A stretch of 44,182 nucleotides of DNA. It comes from Acetobacter persici JCM 25330. GTDB lineage: Bacteria; Pseudomonadota; Alphaproteobacteria; Acetobacterales; Acetobacteraceae. How positions within the stretch are numbered: the stretch's first letter is position 1; each line of letters begins with the position of its first letter. This document shows, one piece after another, positions 1 through 8,770 of this stretch. The position numbers were made by a program, and so were the translations under genes. The stretch is taken from the NCBI RefSeq assembly GCF_000613905.1, contig NZ_BAJW01000027.1, forward strand, positions 1 through 44,182, written 5' to 3'. The notes below the pieces were generated by a model. That model saw only the letters and a program-made list of their open reading frames with translations. It was not told where the DNA came from and did no database searches.

Positions 1-415
1 TGCGGGCGTCGGATAGAACTAAGTCAGAGCTTGTTTGTTTGCAGGACTCATGTCGCCTCCCGTGCGGGGGCGTGGATAGAAACCGTTAGCCGGGACCGTT
101 GCGGTCGGGGCAGCAGGGTCGCCTCCCGTGCAGGGGCGTGGATAGAAACACTGCCGTCCGTCGCATCATCGTGGATCCAAATAGTCGCCTCCCGTGCGGG
201 GGCGTGGATAGAAACCGGAAAGGCCAGCGCGCCAGTTGAAGTCTGAAGCTGTCGCCTCCCGTGCGGGGGCGTGGATAGAAACAGACGCCACCCAATAATG
301 AGCTTCAAAATCAAGCGGTCGCCTCCCGTGCGGGGGCGTGGATAGAAACTCGGCAAGTTTGGCGAGGGCGTCTGATTGGCGGAGTCGCCTCCCATGCGGG
401 GGCGTGGACAAAGAT
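1..415 (+). CRISPR. CRISPR array, type I-C-like repeats, trailing end
   Basis: Five near-identical 32-nt repeats begin with GTCGCCTCC and end with GGATAGAAAC, at 52-83, 118-149, 184-215, 251-282 and 318-349. A sixth, at 384-415, keeps the first part but has a decayed 3' end. The repeat at 118-149 has one G-to-A change. The five spacers are 34, 34, 35, 35 and 34 nt. Positions 1-19 look like the 3' half of a further, damaged repeat, so the array enters from the left. The repeat resembles known type I-C repeats, which have a GC-rich stem and a GAAAC tail. The decayed copy at 384-415 marks the trailer, so the leader and any cas genes should lie to the left, outside the window. Confidence 0.95.
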
Positions 416-463
416 AAAAGAGAGCGCGCTTTTTTGCGTCCTCGCGACGTTATCGGGGTGCAG

Positions 464-493
464 CAGGCTGGGTGCAGGGTGGCATCCAGCCTG
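464..493 (-). terminator. hairpin after the phosphoesterase gene, possible terminator
   Basis: CAGGCTGG at 464-471 pairs perfectly with CCAGCCTG at 486-493 across a 14-nt loop, starting 14 nt past the phosphoesterase stop codon. No clear U-tract follows on the minus strand, so termination is only a suggestion from position. Confidence 0.35.
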
Positions 494-507
494 AGTGTTT
501 CAGGCAG

Positions 508-2157
508 TTAGTGAGACGCGGGCTGAGGCAGAGGTGTGCCGGTTTCCGGGTCAAGCAGAAGGGGGCTGAGGCGCGGGGGGCTGGTGAAGTCAAACAGATC
601 TGTCAGATCATGCGCGACAGCATCAAAGGAGCCGCTGCCAAGACGCTGGCCCTTCAGCCAGTTATCTTCGATAAAGCGCGGGATCGAGCTTTGCGTGATC
701 TGAACATGGCTCACAGCGTTGGTGCGTGCCCATGGGGAGATCAGAATAAACGGGATGCGGGTGCCCGGTCCGCACCGCCCGTTGACAGGCTTGCCGCCAA
801 CCCCGGCAAAGGCTGTGCCCGTGCCACAACGCCCCGGAGCATTCAACTGATCAACTTCCGGATCAAAAGACCCATGCTGAGGCGGGATAAAAGCGTGGTC
901 ATACCAGCCGTCTGAATCGTCGTACGCAATCAGGATTGCGGTATCGCGCCATTCGGGCCGCTGTTGCAGCATGTTGACAAGCGGCACGATGCCCTGCTGC
1001 TCATCCAGCGGGTCAGAATAGCCGCCATGCCCGTCCTGAAACGCGGGCAGCTTGATGAATGACACGGCCGGGAGACGACCCGCTGCAACAACGGCTTTAA
1101 AATCTTCCAGATCATATTCATGATTTGCAGGATCGCGTGTTTTGCCATCCGCGCTCAGGGTGTGGCCAATAGCGGCTAGGGAGCCGGGGCGTGCATGCGT
1201 CGGGTTAGCGGTGCTGGCGTAATACTGGAACCAGTTATGATGTGAAATATAGTCTGGGATGAGTTCATGCACCACGGGTGAGTATGTGGTACGGAGGCAG
1301 CCGGTGGAGCCATCGCTGTTTTTAATATTCAGATTGAAACCGCCCATAAACCCGCCCCAGGAGACATTTGCGGCGGTCAACAGGTCCCCGATATTTTTGC
1401 CGGTCATCATGACCTGATTGCCTTTGACGGAGCAGACGTCTCCCGCCGGGTCAATGTCATTGATCATCGTCCAGCCGCCCTGGCCATCCGCAATAAAGGG
1501 CGAGGCAATTTCCTTTGTGGCGGGTTTCTGCGTGGTGGCAATAATTTTCATGCCGTTGGTCTGGCCGGAGACAGCCTCCAGCGCGCCGGGGGTGGAGGGG
1601 CCGTAGGTGTCCGTATAGGCGGCATCACTCATGGCAAAGCGCTGCGCGTAGTTCCACAGCGCCGTGACGGTATTGCCATCAAAATACCCCATGACCTGCC
1701 CGCGTGTGCCAAAGGCCCCCGGACCACCGGACGTGCCGCGTCCTGTATAACGTGGGAAGAGGTCGGCCTTGCCATCATGATAGGCCATCTGCTCGGCGGT
1801 ATAGAGGTGGTTCTGGTCAGCCGTGCTGGCCTGAGTGCGGTCCAGCCGGAACGGGAGGGCGGCGTTTTTCCCGTTTTCCGGGTTGGTATTCGGGTTTGTT
1901 TCCAGCAGATGCGCGCTGAGCAGGGTGTTGGCGGCAGGGGTTTGCGGAGACGCTTTGAAAACAGGTTCGCCTGCCGGATTGCTGGCAACGGGGTAGGTGC
2001 CGAAATAATGGTCGAACGCGACGTTTTCCTGATAAATGACAACCAGATGCTTGATGGGTGTTCGGGGTGTTGTATCAGGCTCTGCTGCCCATGCGGAGGG
2101 GAGAACTGTCAGCATTGACGTGCTGAGGCACACAATGCTGCAAAAAATTTTAAACAT
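508..2157 (-). CDS. secreted phosphoesterase / acid phosphatase (phospholipase C-like family)
   Basis: The 549-residue product has an N-terminal signal peptide (hydrophobic stretch, then AWA-A near residue 24), so it is probably periplasmic or secreted. The motif ENVAFDHYFG (about residues 44-53) is the metal-binding signature at the N-terminus of the phosphoesterase family that includes phospholipase C and AcpA-type acid phosphatases. The later AYDDSDGWYDH and RIPFILISPWAR segments also fit the family. These enzymes hydrolyse phosphate esters; the substrate here cannot be told. I chose the ATG at 2157-2155 over one two codons earlier because an AGGG sits 6 nt before it, whereas it abuts the earlier ATG. 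The gene is intact and lies alone between the CRISPR trailer and a long hairpin. Confidence 0.88.
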   Translation of the reverse strand: MFKIFCSIVCLSTSMLTVLPSAWAAEPDTTPRTPIKHLVVIYQENVAFDHYFGTYPVASNPAGEPVFKASPQTPAANTLLSAHLLETNPNTNPENGKNAALPFRLDRTQASTADQNHLYTAEQMAYHDGKADLFPRYTGRGTSGGPGAFGTRGQVMGYFDGNTVTALWNYAQRFAMSDAAYTDTYGPSTPGALEAVSGQTNGMKIIATTQKPATKEIASPFIADGQGGWTMINDIDPAGDVCSVKGNQVMMTGKNIGDLLTAANVSWGGFMGGFNLNIKNSDGSTGCLRTTYSPVVHELIPDYISHHNWFQYYASTANPTHARPGSLAAIGHTLSADGKTRDPANHEYDLEDFKAVVAAGRLPAVSFIKLPAFQDGHGGYSDPLDEQQGIVPLVNMLQQRPEWRDTAILIAYDDSDGWYDHAFIPPQHGSFDPEVDQLNAPGRCGTGTAFAGVGGKPVNGRCGPGTRIPFILISPWARTNAVSHVQITQSSIPRFIEDNWLKGQRLGSGSFDAVAHDLTDLFDFTSPPRLSPLLLDPETGTPLPQPASH

Positions 2158-2199
2158 GGGCATCCCTGCAAAATAAACGTCAAAGCCGGTCTTATACCA

Positions 2200-2238
2200 T
2201 AAGCCCTCTTTCATGCCGAAGAGCAGAAAGAGGGCTTA
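2200..2238. other. 13-bp perfect inverted repeat (stem-loop)
   Basis: TAAGCCCTCTTTC at 2200-2212 pairs exactly with GAAAGAGGGCTTA at 2226-2238 around a 13-nt loop. It lies between the satP stop and the phosphoesterase start, 43 bp upstream of the latter. It could end satP transcription or act in the phosphoesterase 5' leader; no good U-tract follows on either strand. Confidence 0.6.
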
Positions 2239-2372
2239 GGATGTATAAAAATTCAGGTTTTTGCAGGGGCAGGAAGTCTTTGTGGAAAGGCAGGCTGAGT
2301 GGGGGCGTGGACACTGAAACGTCCGTAAAAACAGGGCCCCTTTCAGATAGGGATTTTTGCAGTCTTGCCCGC

Positions 2373-2908
2373 TCAGCCCTGAGCGTGCAGCAGTTCTTTC
2401 CCGGCAAGATAGATGGCGGAAAAACCACAGAACAGGCCCTCATACCCGGCAATCGTGCCGAAAATTGCCTGACCGGTGAATTCTCCTGCCGCCAGAAGCA
2501 GGAAGAGAATAACAAGGGTTGAAAAAATAACCTGAAGCTCTCTGGAGGCTTTCAGCGTCGCGACAAAAAGAATGGCGGTGAAAAGTCCCCAGATGGTCAG
2601 ATAGCTGCCAATAAGAGCGGGGGAAGAGGCCGGAATAACGCCAAAATGCGGAAGAACAATGAGCAGAACAAAAGAAATCCAGAATGCGCCGTAAGAGGTA
2701 AAGGCTGTCAGGCCAAACGTATTGCCTTTAAAAAATTCCAGTATGCCTGCAAAAATCTGGCGGTACCGCCAAAAATAATGCCCATGGCGAGAATGGCTGA
2801 CCCCATGGAGACCAGTCCGGCATTATGAAGGTTGAGGAGAACCGTCGTCATACCAAAACCCATCAGGCCCAGAGGGCCCGGATTAGCGTAGGATTTTTCG
2901 CTCGTCAC
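2373..2908 (-). pseudogene. satP: acetate/succinate permease, SatP/YaaH family, frameshifted
   Basis: The N-terminus, with ANPGPLGLMGFGMTTVLLN and then MGIIFGGTA, is diagnostic for the GPR1/FUN34/YaaH family of acetate and succinate channels or proton symporters (six membrane helices, inner membrane). After about residue 48 the frame breaks. One missing base at 2759-2760 (GG on the plus strand where GGG is expected) turns AQIFAGILEFFKGNTFGLTAF out of frame. With that base restored the frame runs to the stop at 2373, giving 178 residues, the usual family length. The start is GTG at 2908-2906, with CAGGAA about 8 nt upstream. In an acetate-producing bacterium this protein would move acetate across the membrane. 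The lesion may be a sequencing error. Confidence 0.88.
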
Positions 2909-3120
2909 CGTATTTATTCCTGTTTCTTATGATTGTTATTCCTTACCTTATGGCCGGGCTGTGGGGGAAAGATATTAAAATCGGAATTAACGCTGATCAC
3001 ATTCATGATTGCTCACAAACCCGTCATGCTCAGCAAGAATCAAAATCCGGGCGCACGGGCACCGCCCAGGAAACGCGGCGTTTCATGATTTAAAGGGGGA
3101 CTAAATTTTGAGAGGAAAAG

Positions 3121-3156
3121 AAAGTGAAAAGGCAGGCCCCGGTTAAGGAGCCTGCC
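3121..3156 (-). terminator. intrinsic terminator of the aldehyde dehydrogenase gene
   Basis: GGCAGGC at 3131-3137 pairs with GCCTGCC at 3150-3156. On the minus strand the stem is followed by TTTTCACTTTC, a reasonable U-rich tract. It starts 13 nt past the dehydrogenase stop. Confidence 0.65.
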
Positions 3157-3168
3157 GATAAGCGTTGA

Positions 3169-4560
3169 TCAGGCCGGAGCGTCAATATCGACGATGTTGA
3201 TCAGCTTGTGATTAACAAATTCCTTGATGCCAAGACCAACCAGTTCGCGCCCGAAGCCGGAGCGGGCCACGCCGCCGAAGGGCAGGTCTGCCTTGGGGAT
3301 CAGCGGATGGTTGATGTTCACCATGCCAGTGCGGATTTTGCTGGCAACGCGAACGCCGCGTGCTTCGTCTTTCGTGAAGACAGCGCCACCAAGACCATAC
3401 GGAGAATCGTTGGCGATGCGGATGGCGTCCGCTTCATCCTTGGCGCGGTAAAGCTGCGTCACCGGGCCAAAGAATTCCCAGTGGCGGGCTTCATTTTCAC
3501 CGTCCAGACCGGTCATCAGCAGCGGGCGGAAGAAGGTGCCTTTTTCCGGCACTTCCTGACCAATCACCTCAACTTTTGCACCGTGCTTGACGGCTTCTTC
3601 AACCTGACGGTGCAGGTCTTCCACTGCGGCGCGGGAAGACAGGGGGGCCAGTGTGGTGGACGGGTCCATCGGGTCACCCGCTTTAAGCTCGGCAACGCCT
3701 TTTTTGTAAAGCTCTACAAAGCGGTCATAGATCGTGTCATCCACAATCAGACGCTTGGCGGATACACAGACCTGACCAGCATTCCAGTGGCGGCCCATGA
3801 CGGCCCATTTGACGGCTTTTTCAACATCCGCGTCATCCAGAACCAGGAAGGCATCTGCGCCACCCAGTTCCATCATGGATTTTTTCAGCGCCTTGCCTGC
3901 AACACCGGCAATAATGGAGCCAGCACCTTCAGACCCGGTGAGTGCCACGCCGCAGACGCGGGGGTCATTCAGGATCAGGGCTGTGTGAGAACGCGCGGCA
4001 TACAGGTTCCGGAACAGGCCTTTGGGTAACCCGGCCTCGTTCATCAGGTCTTCACAGGAGGCAGCGCACTGCGGCAGGTTGGATGCGTGCTTGAGCAGCA
4101 CCGCATTCCCTGCGGAAAGCTGCGGCGCAATGATGCGGACAACCTGATAGAACGGGAAGTTCCACGGCTCGACAGCAAACACGATACCAAGCGGTTCATG
4201 CACCAGTGTGGCTTTGCCCGTTGCCGGGTCTGCCACGGGCAGGGATTCAGGCTTCAGAAGGTCTTCTGAATATTTACCGTAATATTCAAAAATTTCGGCG
4301 GAGAGAATAACTTCGCCTTTAGCTTCAGCAAATGTCTTGCCCATCTCAAGCGTCGCAAGACGGGCATATTTGTCAATATCACGCCGCAGAATAGCGGCGG
4401 CGGCATTCATAATACGCGCACGTTCAGCAAAAGATGTATCACGCCATTTTTCAAAGGCGGCGTGGGCTTCAGAGAGTGCAGTCTGGACTTCCTGATCTGT
4501 AGCCTCAGGGAAAGTGGCAACCACCTCCTCCGTGTAAGGGTTTGTCGTCGCGTAAGCCAT
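3169..4560 (-). CDS. NAD(P)-dependent aldehyde dehydrogenase, succinate-semialdehyde dehydrogenase (YneI/Sad-like)
   Basis: The 463-residue protein is a full-length soluble aldehyde dehydrogenase. The general-base glutamate lies in MELGGADAF (E231) and the catalytic cysteine in GQVCVSAKR (C265). The cofactor-binding PWNFP segment is near residue 130 and FGGVARSGFGREL is near the C-terminus. Length and sequence style match the E. coli Sad/YneI group of succinate-semialdehyde dehydrogenases, but closely related enzymes oxidise other aldehydes, so the substrate is uncertain. The start at 4560 is preceded by GAGG five nt upstream; an in-frame start seven codons earlier has no better ribosome site. 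It appears to be a single-gene transcript, with a terminator at 3121-3156 and an AT-rich upstream region. Confidence 0.88.
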   Translation of the reverse strand: MAYATTNPYTEEVVATFPEATDQEVQTALSEAHAAFEKWRDTSFAERARIMNAAAAILRRDIDKYARLATLEMGKTFAEAKGEVILSAEIFEYYGKYSEDLLKPESLPVADPATGKATLVHEPLGIVFAVEPWNFPFYQVVRIIAPQLSAGNAVLLKHASNLPQCAASCEDLMNEAGLPKGLFRNLYAARSHTALILNDPRVCGVALTGSEGAGSIIAGVAGKALKKSMMELGGADAFLVLDDADVEKAVKWAVMGRHWNAGQVCVSAKRLIVDDTIYDRFVELYKKGVAELKAGDPMDPSTTLAPLSSRAAVEDLHRQVEEAVKHGAKVEVIGQEVPEKGTFFRPLLMTGLDGENEARHWEFFGPVTQLYRAKDEADAIRIANDSPYGLGGAVFTKDEARGVRVASKIRTGMVNINHPLIPKADLPFGGVARSGFGRELVGLGIKEFVNHKLINIVDIDAPA

Positions 4561-5337
4561 TGTTACCTCATAAAAACTCAAAAACAGGAATAAGGAGAGC
4601 GATCCCGCATCCGCGGTATCCGATCAGGAAGAGCAGAATGTCCCATTCTGCTTTATCGCCAACCCTTGCACCGTGACTAAATATAGACCGGCGACTTTCT
4701 GGCAGAAAGGGGGTGTGCCTTGTGGGCATATAGGAGAGGTGGATAAAAAATGAAGTCTGATGGCGCAGGAATGATCTAATGTCTGAGAGTTTGTTATATT
4801 TATCCACATACTGACGATGGTCTAAAAATATAAAATTAGACGTAATAAAAATATATGTTTTAATAAAAAATTCAATAAAAATTACATTGAGACTATTTTT
4901 TTATGAAATTTATTAATTTTTATTTTCATAAAGATGTCATTAATTGAATATATTTACGATATATGATTATTTTAATTAGAATTTATTTCTAAAAAACCAT
5001 TTTTTAATTTTCATATATTATTTTGTATTTTTGTCATGGAATATTTAAAGCAAATTTCATCCGAAGTGATAGCTGGTAAAAATAATGTGATCTATTCATT
5101 TTTTTTATCTAACGAGCTGCTCAAATATGTCGATTTTTTTCTCTTAAGGGACAGAAATGCGAAGATTTTCCTTCTGGAAAGATATTCTGTGTCGTCTTCC
5201 CATGCAGCCAGTGGCTTATGGGGCGATTATCTATGTTTTATGAAATATGGTGAATACTGAAAATCGAGGACGCTGTGTTGTGTGTATAACCGGCGCAGGG
5301 CCGACGATTGAACCAGTCTCCTGTCGGTGCTTCATGC
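4561..5337. other. 777-bp gene-free stretch with an AT-rich island (about 4808-5260)
   Basis: No recognisable gene lies between the aldehyde dehydrogenase start and the TetR gene end. From about 4808 to 5260 the base composition falls far below the rest of the window, with long runs of A and T. A 74-codon open frame on the plus strand at 5036-5260 starts MEYLKQISSEVIAG. It has no clear ribosome site and matches nothing I recognise, so I do not call it a gene. The island could be promoter and regulatory DNA for the aldehyde dehydrogenase, or remnant foreign DNA. Confidence 0.6.
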
Positions 5338-6029
5338 TCAGTGTTCTGGGGGCGGGTTGCAGAGAAACGCTATGGCACCCCGGACATTCCCGGCCGCCAT
5401 GCTGCCAGACAGGCCGGAAATCTGCTCAATATCCAGCAGAGGGTTCCGTGCCATGTAGAGCAGGGATTCCAGCCCCATGGTCAAAAGCGTGGCGGCAATA
5501 AAGCTCAGCCGGTCCGGAGAAATGCTCTCAACGGGCATCAGACGCAGAATATTCTGTTTGAGGTCCTCCAACATGTCCCGCGTCTCCTTCATGGTGAACA
5601 GCCGGGCGCGAATATGGTGCTGGTTCAACTCAAAAAACGGGGGGCCCCGTTGATGCTGATCAGTTCCCGTAAAACGGCCTGATTGCTTCTGGTCAGCATC
5701 ATGTCCAGATTGTCAGTCGGGCAGCGGGATTGCTGGACAACGGTCCTGACGCGGTCAGCAACTTTGATCAGCAGAATATCAAAAATCTTTTCCTTGGTTT
5801 TGTAATAATTGTAGAAGCTGCCGGGGGAAACCGCGCTCAGGGAGACAATGTCCCGCACGGTTGCCGCATCCAGCCCGAGGGTTGAAAACACAGTCCATGC
5901 CGCCCGCTCAAAAGCCTCTTCCTTGAAGGCTCTTGTCATTTCTCTCTTCCGGGAGGTCCGGTAGGCTTTGCGTCTCGCGGGTGCGTCTGTGGGGGCATCC
6001 GGGGGAGAAAGCTGCGGGTTTGTCTTCAA
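5338..6029 (-). pseudogene. TetR-family transcriptional regulator, frameshifted
   Basis: The N-terminal half holds a TetR helix-turn-helix: AFERAAWTVFSTLGLDAATV, then SPGSFYNYYKTKEKIFD. The C-terminal half continues in another frame. The break is at the six-G run at 5639-5644 (plus strand); one extra base there gives a continuous product of about 230 residues. The listed start is a TTG at 6029 with AAGGAG about 11 nt upstream; an ATG 30 codons later, preceded by GGAAGAGAGAA, is an alternative. The gene follows the NodT-type outer-membrane factor on the same strand, so it is probably the local repressor of the efflux operon. Its likely operators are the palindromes at 12564-12605. Confidence 0.8.
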
Positions 6030-6194
6030 CGCTCGTCGGGCTCCTTCAGGCCTTTTCAGGCAGGGCGGGCGGCATTTTGCCCAAACAGGAAATGATCACA
6101 GAATAATCTTTGTGTTCCAATGTCATACGGAAAGCAAGCGGGTCAGCAGTGTCTTAGGCGCGCGTGGTGGTGCGGACCAGAGGTGACTTTCGGG

Positions 6195-7637
6195 TTAGGA
6201 TGGCGGCTGGTTGCTCCACCCTCCGCCCAGAGCGCGGGCAAGCTGCACGGTGGCGAGGGCCTGCCGTGTCTGCGCGGTAGCCAGATCATCCTGTGCTGCA
6301 ATCTTTTTGATGCGTGTTGTCAGCACGTCCTGCATGGTAAAACGCCCGCCTTCATACAGTCCGCGCGCCTGCATGGCGGCCTGAGAAAGGGCGCTGACTT
6401 CCGCCGTCAGACTGGTGATGGATTGGTCCGCACTGCTCCGGTTTTCATACGCATCTTCCACTTCCGCCAGTGCTGTCAGTACTGTCTGATCATAGGTGGC
6501 GAGTGCCTGATGGAGTTGCGCATCGGACGCATGGATTTTGGCCTGTATCCGGCCCGCATTGAAGAGGGGCAGATAGGCGTTGACCGCCATCAGGCCGCCC
6601 GAGCCGGACACGCCGGGAATCCCATCAAAACGCAGGCGGCCATCGCCGCCAAAAAACTCCAGCCCAAAGCGGGGCAGGAGGTCGGTTTTGGTGCTGATAA
6701 GCCGTTGCAGACTGGCGTCCAGCAGGTGTTTTTCAAGCCGGACATCTGGTCTGCGCTCCAGAACGGTGGAGGGCAGCTCAGTCACCGGCGGAGCCGGGAC
6801 ACGATACTGCGCCGGAGCGGAAAGATCGGGGGCCTGTTCGGGCGGCAGGCCGGACAGAATGGCCAGCCGGTGGCGGCAGGCGTCCACTGCTGCGACCAGC
6901 AACGGCCGTTGTGCCTGCGCTGCGGCAATCTGGCCCCGGATGGTTTCCAGATCCGCCTGCGTGGTCTGCCCGGCATCAAAACGCGCACTGGCATAATGCA
7001 GCAGGGACTGAAGCGTGCTGACGGACTGGTCCAGCAGGGCAATCCGCTTTTGCAGCCCGCGTGCGGTGACGTAATTGGCTGCTACATCTGCCGCAATGGC
7101 CATATGGGTGCCGTGCAGAATGTCTTCCGATGCCAGAGCCATCTGCTTTGCCCCTCGCGCTCTTGCCCGGTTACCACCCCAGATATCTGGCTCCCATGCC
7201 ATGGTAATGCCCGCCAGATGGCCGTCCGTCGCAGGGTCCTGTATATTGGGTTCCGCCATTTTCAGCAGAGGCGGCACGGGATGCCGCCAGTCCATCCCGC
7301 CACCCATCATGCCGGCTGTTGCGCCAAGCGTGGGATACAGGGCCGATTTTGTCATTGTGGTGTAGGCGCGGGATTCCTGCACACGGGCCTGCGCCACCCG
7401 GATCTCCGGGTTGGCGGCCAGAGCCTGCTGGATCAGGCGGGTTAGCAGCGGGTCCTGCCATGCCGTCCACCATGTCGTCAGGTCTGTTGCCTCTGTGCTG
7501 GCCGGGGCAGCCGTGAACTGTACGGGCAGAGTGACCTGCGAGGGAGGCATCTCGGTTTTAAAAGGGGAGCAGGCCACAGCGCCTGAGCACAGGAGCGTGG
7601 TCAGCAGAAGGCGGGAGGGAGGGGCTGAAAAAGACAT
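6195..7637 (-). CDS. outer-membrane efflux lipoprotein, NodT/OprM-type TolC family
   Basis: The 480-residue protein has a lipoprotein signal: LLLTTLLCSGAVAC, lipobox AVAC near residue 23. Two OEP repeats follow, each with long helices such as NPEIRVAQARVQESRAY and the periplasmic-barrel signature STVLERRPDVRLEKHLLDAS. Such proteins form the trimeric outer-membrane channel of tripartite exporters. The start lies 6 nt past the stop of the upstream ABC permease, so the two are co-transcribed. This supplies the outer-membrane exit for the HlyD/ABC components encoded upstream. Intact. Confidence 0.9.
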   Translation of the reverse strand: MSFSAPPSRLLLTTLLCSGAVACSPFKTEMPPSQVTLPVQFTAAPASTEATDLTTWWTAWQDPLLTRLIQQALAANPEIRVAQARVQESRAYTTMTKSALYPTLGATAGMMGGGMDWRHPVPPLLKMAEPNIQDPATDGHLAGITMAWEPDIWGGNRARARGAKQMALASEDILHGTHMAIAADVAANYVTARGLQKRIALLDQSVSTLQSLLHYASARFDAGQTTQADLETIRGQIAAAQAQRPLLVAAVDACRHRLAILSGLPPEQAPDLSAPAQYRVPAPPVTELPSTVLERRPDVRLEKHLLDASLQRLISTKTDLLPRFGLEFFGGDGRLRFDGIPGVSGSGGLMAVNAYLPLFNAGRIQAKIHASDAQLHQALATYDQTVLTALAEVEDAYENRSSADQSITSLTAEVSALSQAAMQARGLYEGGRFTMQDVLTTRIKKIAAQDDLATAQTRQALATVQLARALGGGWSNQPPS

Positions 7638-7643
7638 CGGCAG

Positions 7644-8770
7644 TCAGTCCTGACGGGCAAGCATGGAGCGAAAGCGGAGCAGCGCCATGGCAAGAAAAAG
7701 AGTGGAGGAAAACACAATGGCCAGCAGCGAGGGCCAGATACTTTCAAAGCCCGCGCCGCGATACAGGATGGATTGTGAGATTTTCACGAACTGGGTGGTG
7801 GGGAAAAACCGCACCAGAGACTGCACAAGGTCCGGCATGCTCTCCACCGGGGTCGCGGCCCCGGAGAGCAGATAGGCCACGGCATAGACCGGCACCACCA
7901 GAAGCCCGAACTGCGGCATGGTCGGCGCAATGGTGGCCAGCATGATGCCCAGAGAGGTGACGGAGAACAGGTACAGCACAAGGCAGGCGGTAAACAGGAA
8001 CAGATTGCCGACAATGGGCACGCCCAGCCACAGATGCACCGTCAGCCAGAGGGACAGCAGGCTGGCCACCAGAATGACCGCCCCGTTGGCCAGAATTTTC
8101 CCGACGGCGATCTGGCTGGCCGAGACCGGCAGCACCAGCAGATGCTCTATGGTGCCGTGTTCTCGCTCACGGATCACCGCCGCCCCCACCAGAACAATGG
8201 AGAGAACCGTCGCGTTGGTGACAACCTGCATCACAGAGGTAAACCATGCGGACTCACTGTTCGGGTTAAAGCGGATACGGCTTTCCCCGTGGAAGGGCAT
8301 CAGGCGTTCAGATCAGGCGTATGGAGTTGCGCCTGTGCCTCCGCCATAAAAATCTGTTGCAGATAGACAGCCCCCAGACCGGCCTGTGTCATGGCGGTGG
8401 CGTCAATCAGTTCCTGAATATCCGGCGTGCGGCCTGCCAGTGTGTCGGCCTCAAAACGGGGCGGGATATCAATCACAAAGTTATAGGTGCCGTTATCCAT
8501 CCCGGCTTTGCTGCGGGTGCGGTCCGTCAGTGTTGGCGGCTTGAAATATGGCGGTAGCACGACGGAGCGAAGCTGGCGGGAGAGGGCGGAATGGTCTTCA
8601 TCAATAAACGCCACAGTGGCGTTGGAGACATCAATCCGCACGCCATGCGCCACCAGTACAACGGCAAAAGAGAAGGAAAAGACAATCAGCCCCATCAGGA
8701 CAAAGTCCCGCATCAGGCTGTAAAATTCCTTGCGGCACAGCAGGCCGACATTCATGACCCAGCGCAGCAT
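7644..8770 (-). pseudogene. yhhJ: ABC-2 type transporter permease, YhhJ-like, frameshifted
   Basis: An N-terminal piece of 156 residues (one membrane helix and the start of a periplasmic domain) is followed in another frame by 218 residues. The second piece holds PFHGESRIRFNPNSESAWF and about five membrane helices, with VGAAVIREREHGTIEHLLVLP, the typical ABC-2 permease signature. The pieces meet at GCCTGATG; one extra C (plus-strand GG at 8303-8304 becoming GGG) joins them as LNALMPFHGES in a 375-residue protein, the normal YhhJ length. The start overlaps the RbbA stop as TGATG at 8772-8768. It should pair with the RbbA protein in the inner membrane. Confidence 0.85.

Noticed and set aside
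31-411. Open frames across the CRISPR array encoding repeated VASRAGAWIET or HAPAREAT peptides
   Set aside because: They are translations of the repeats and have no ribosome sites; a well-known annotation artefact.
5036-5260. A 74-codon frame in the AT-rich island
   Set aside because: No ribosome site and no recognisable family; open frames of this size occur by chance only in some contexts, so I noted it without calling a gene.
6120-7445. Long plus-strand frame of 441 codons
   Set aside because: It is antisense to the intact NodT-type gene; GC-rich codon use opens such frames, and no family features are visible.
7644-8770. Two separate genes for the two halves of the YhhJ-like permease, coupled by TGATG
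   Set aside because: The split falls inside the periplasmic domain, and one added C gives a normal-length protein. The same GCCTGATG junction breaks pta, which points to lost bases rather than real start codons.
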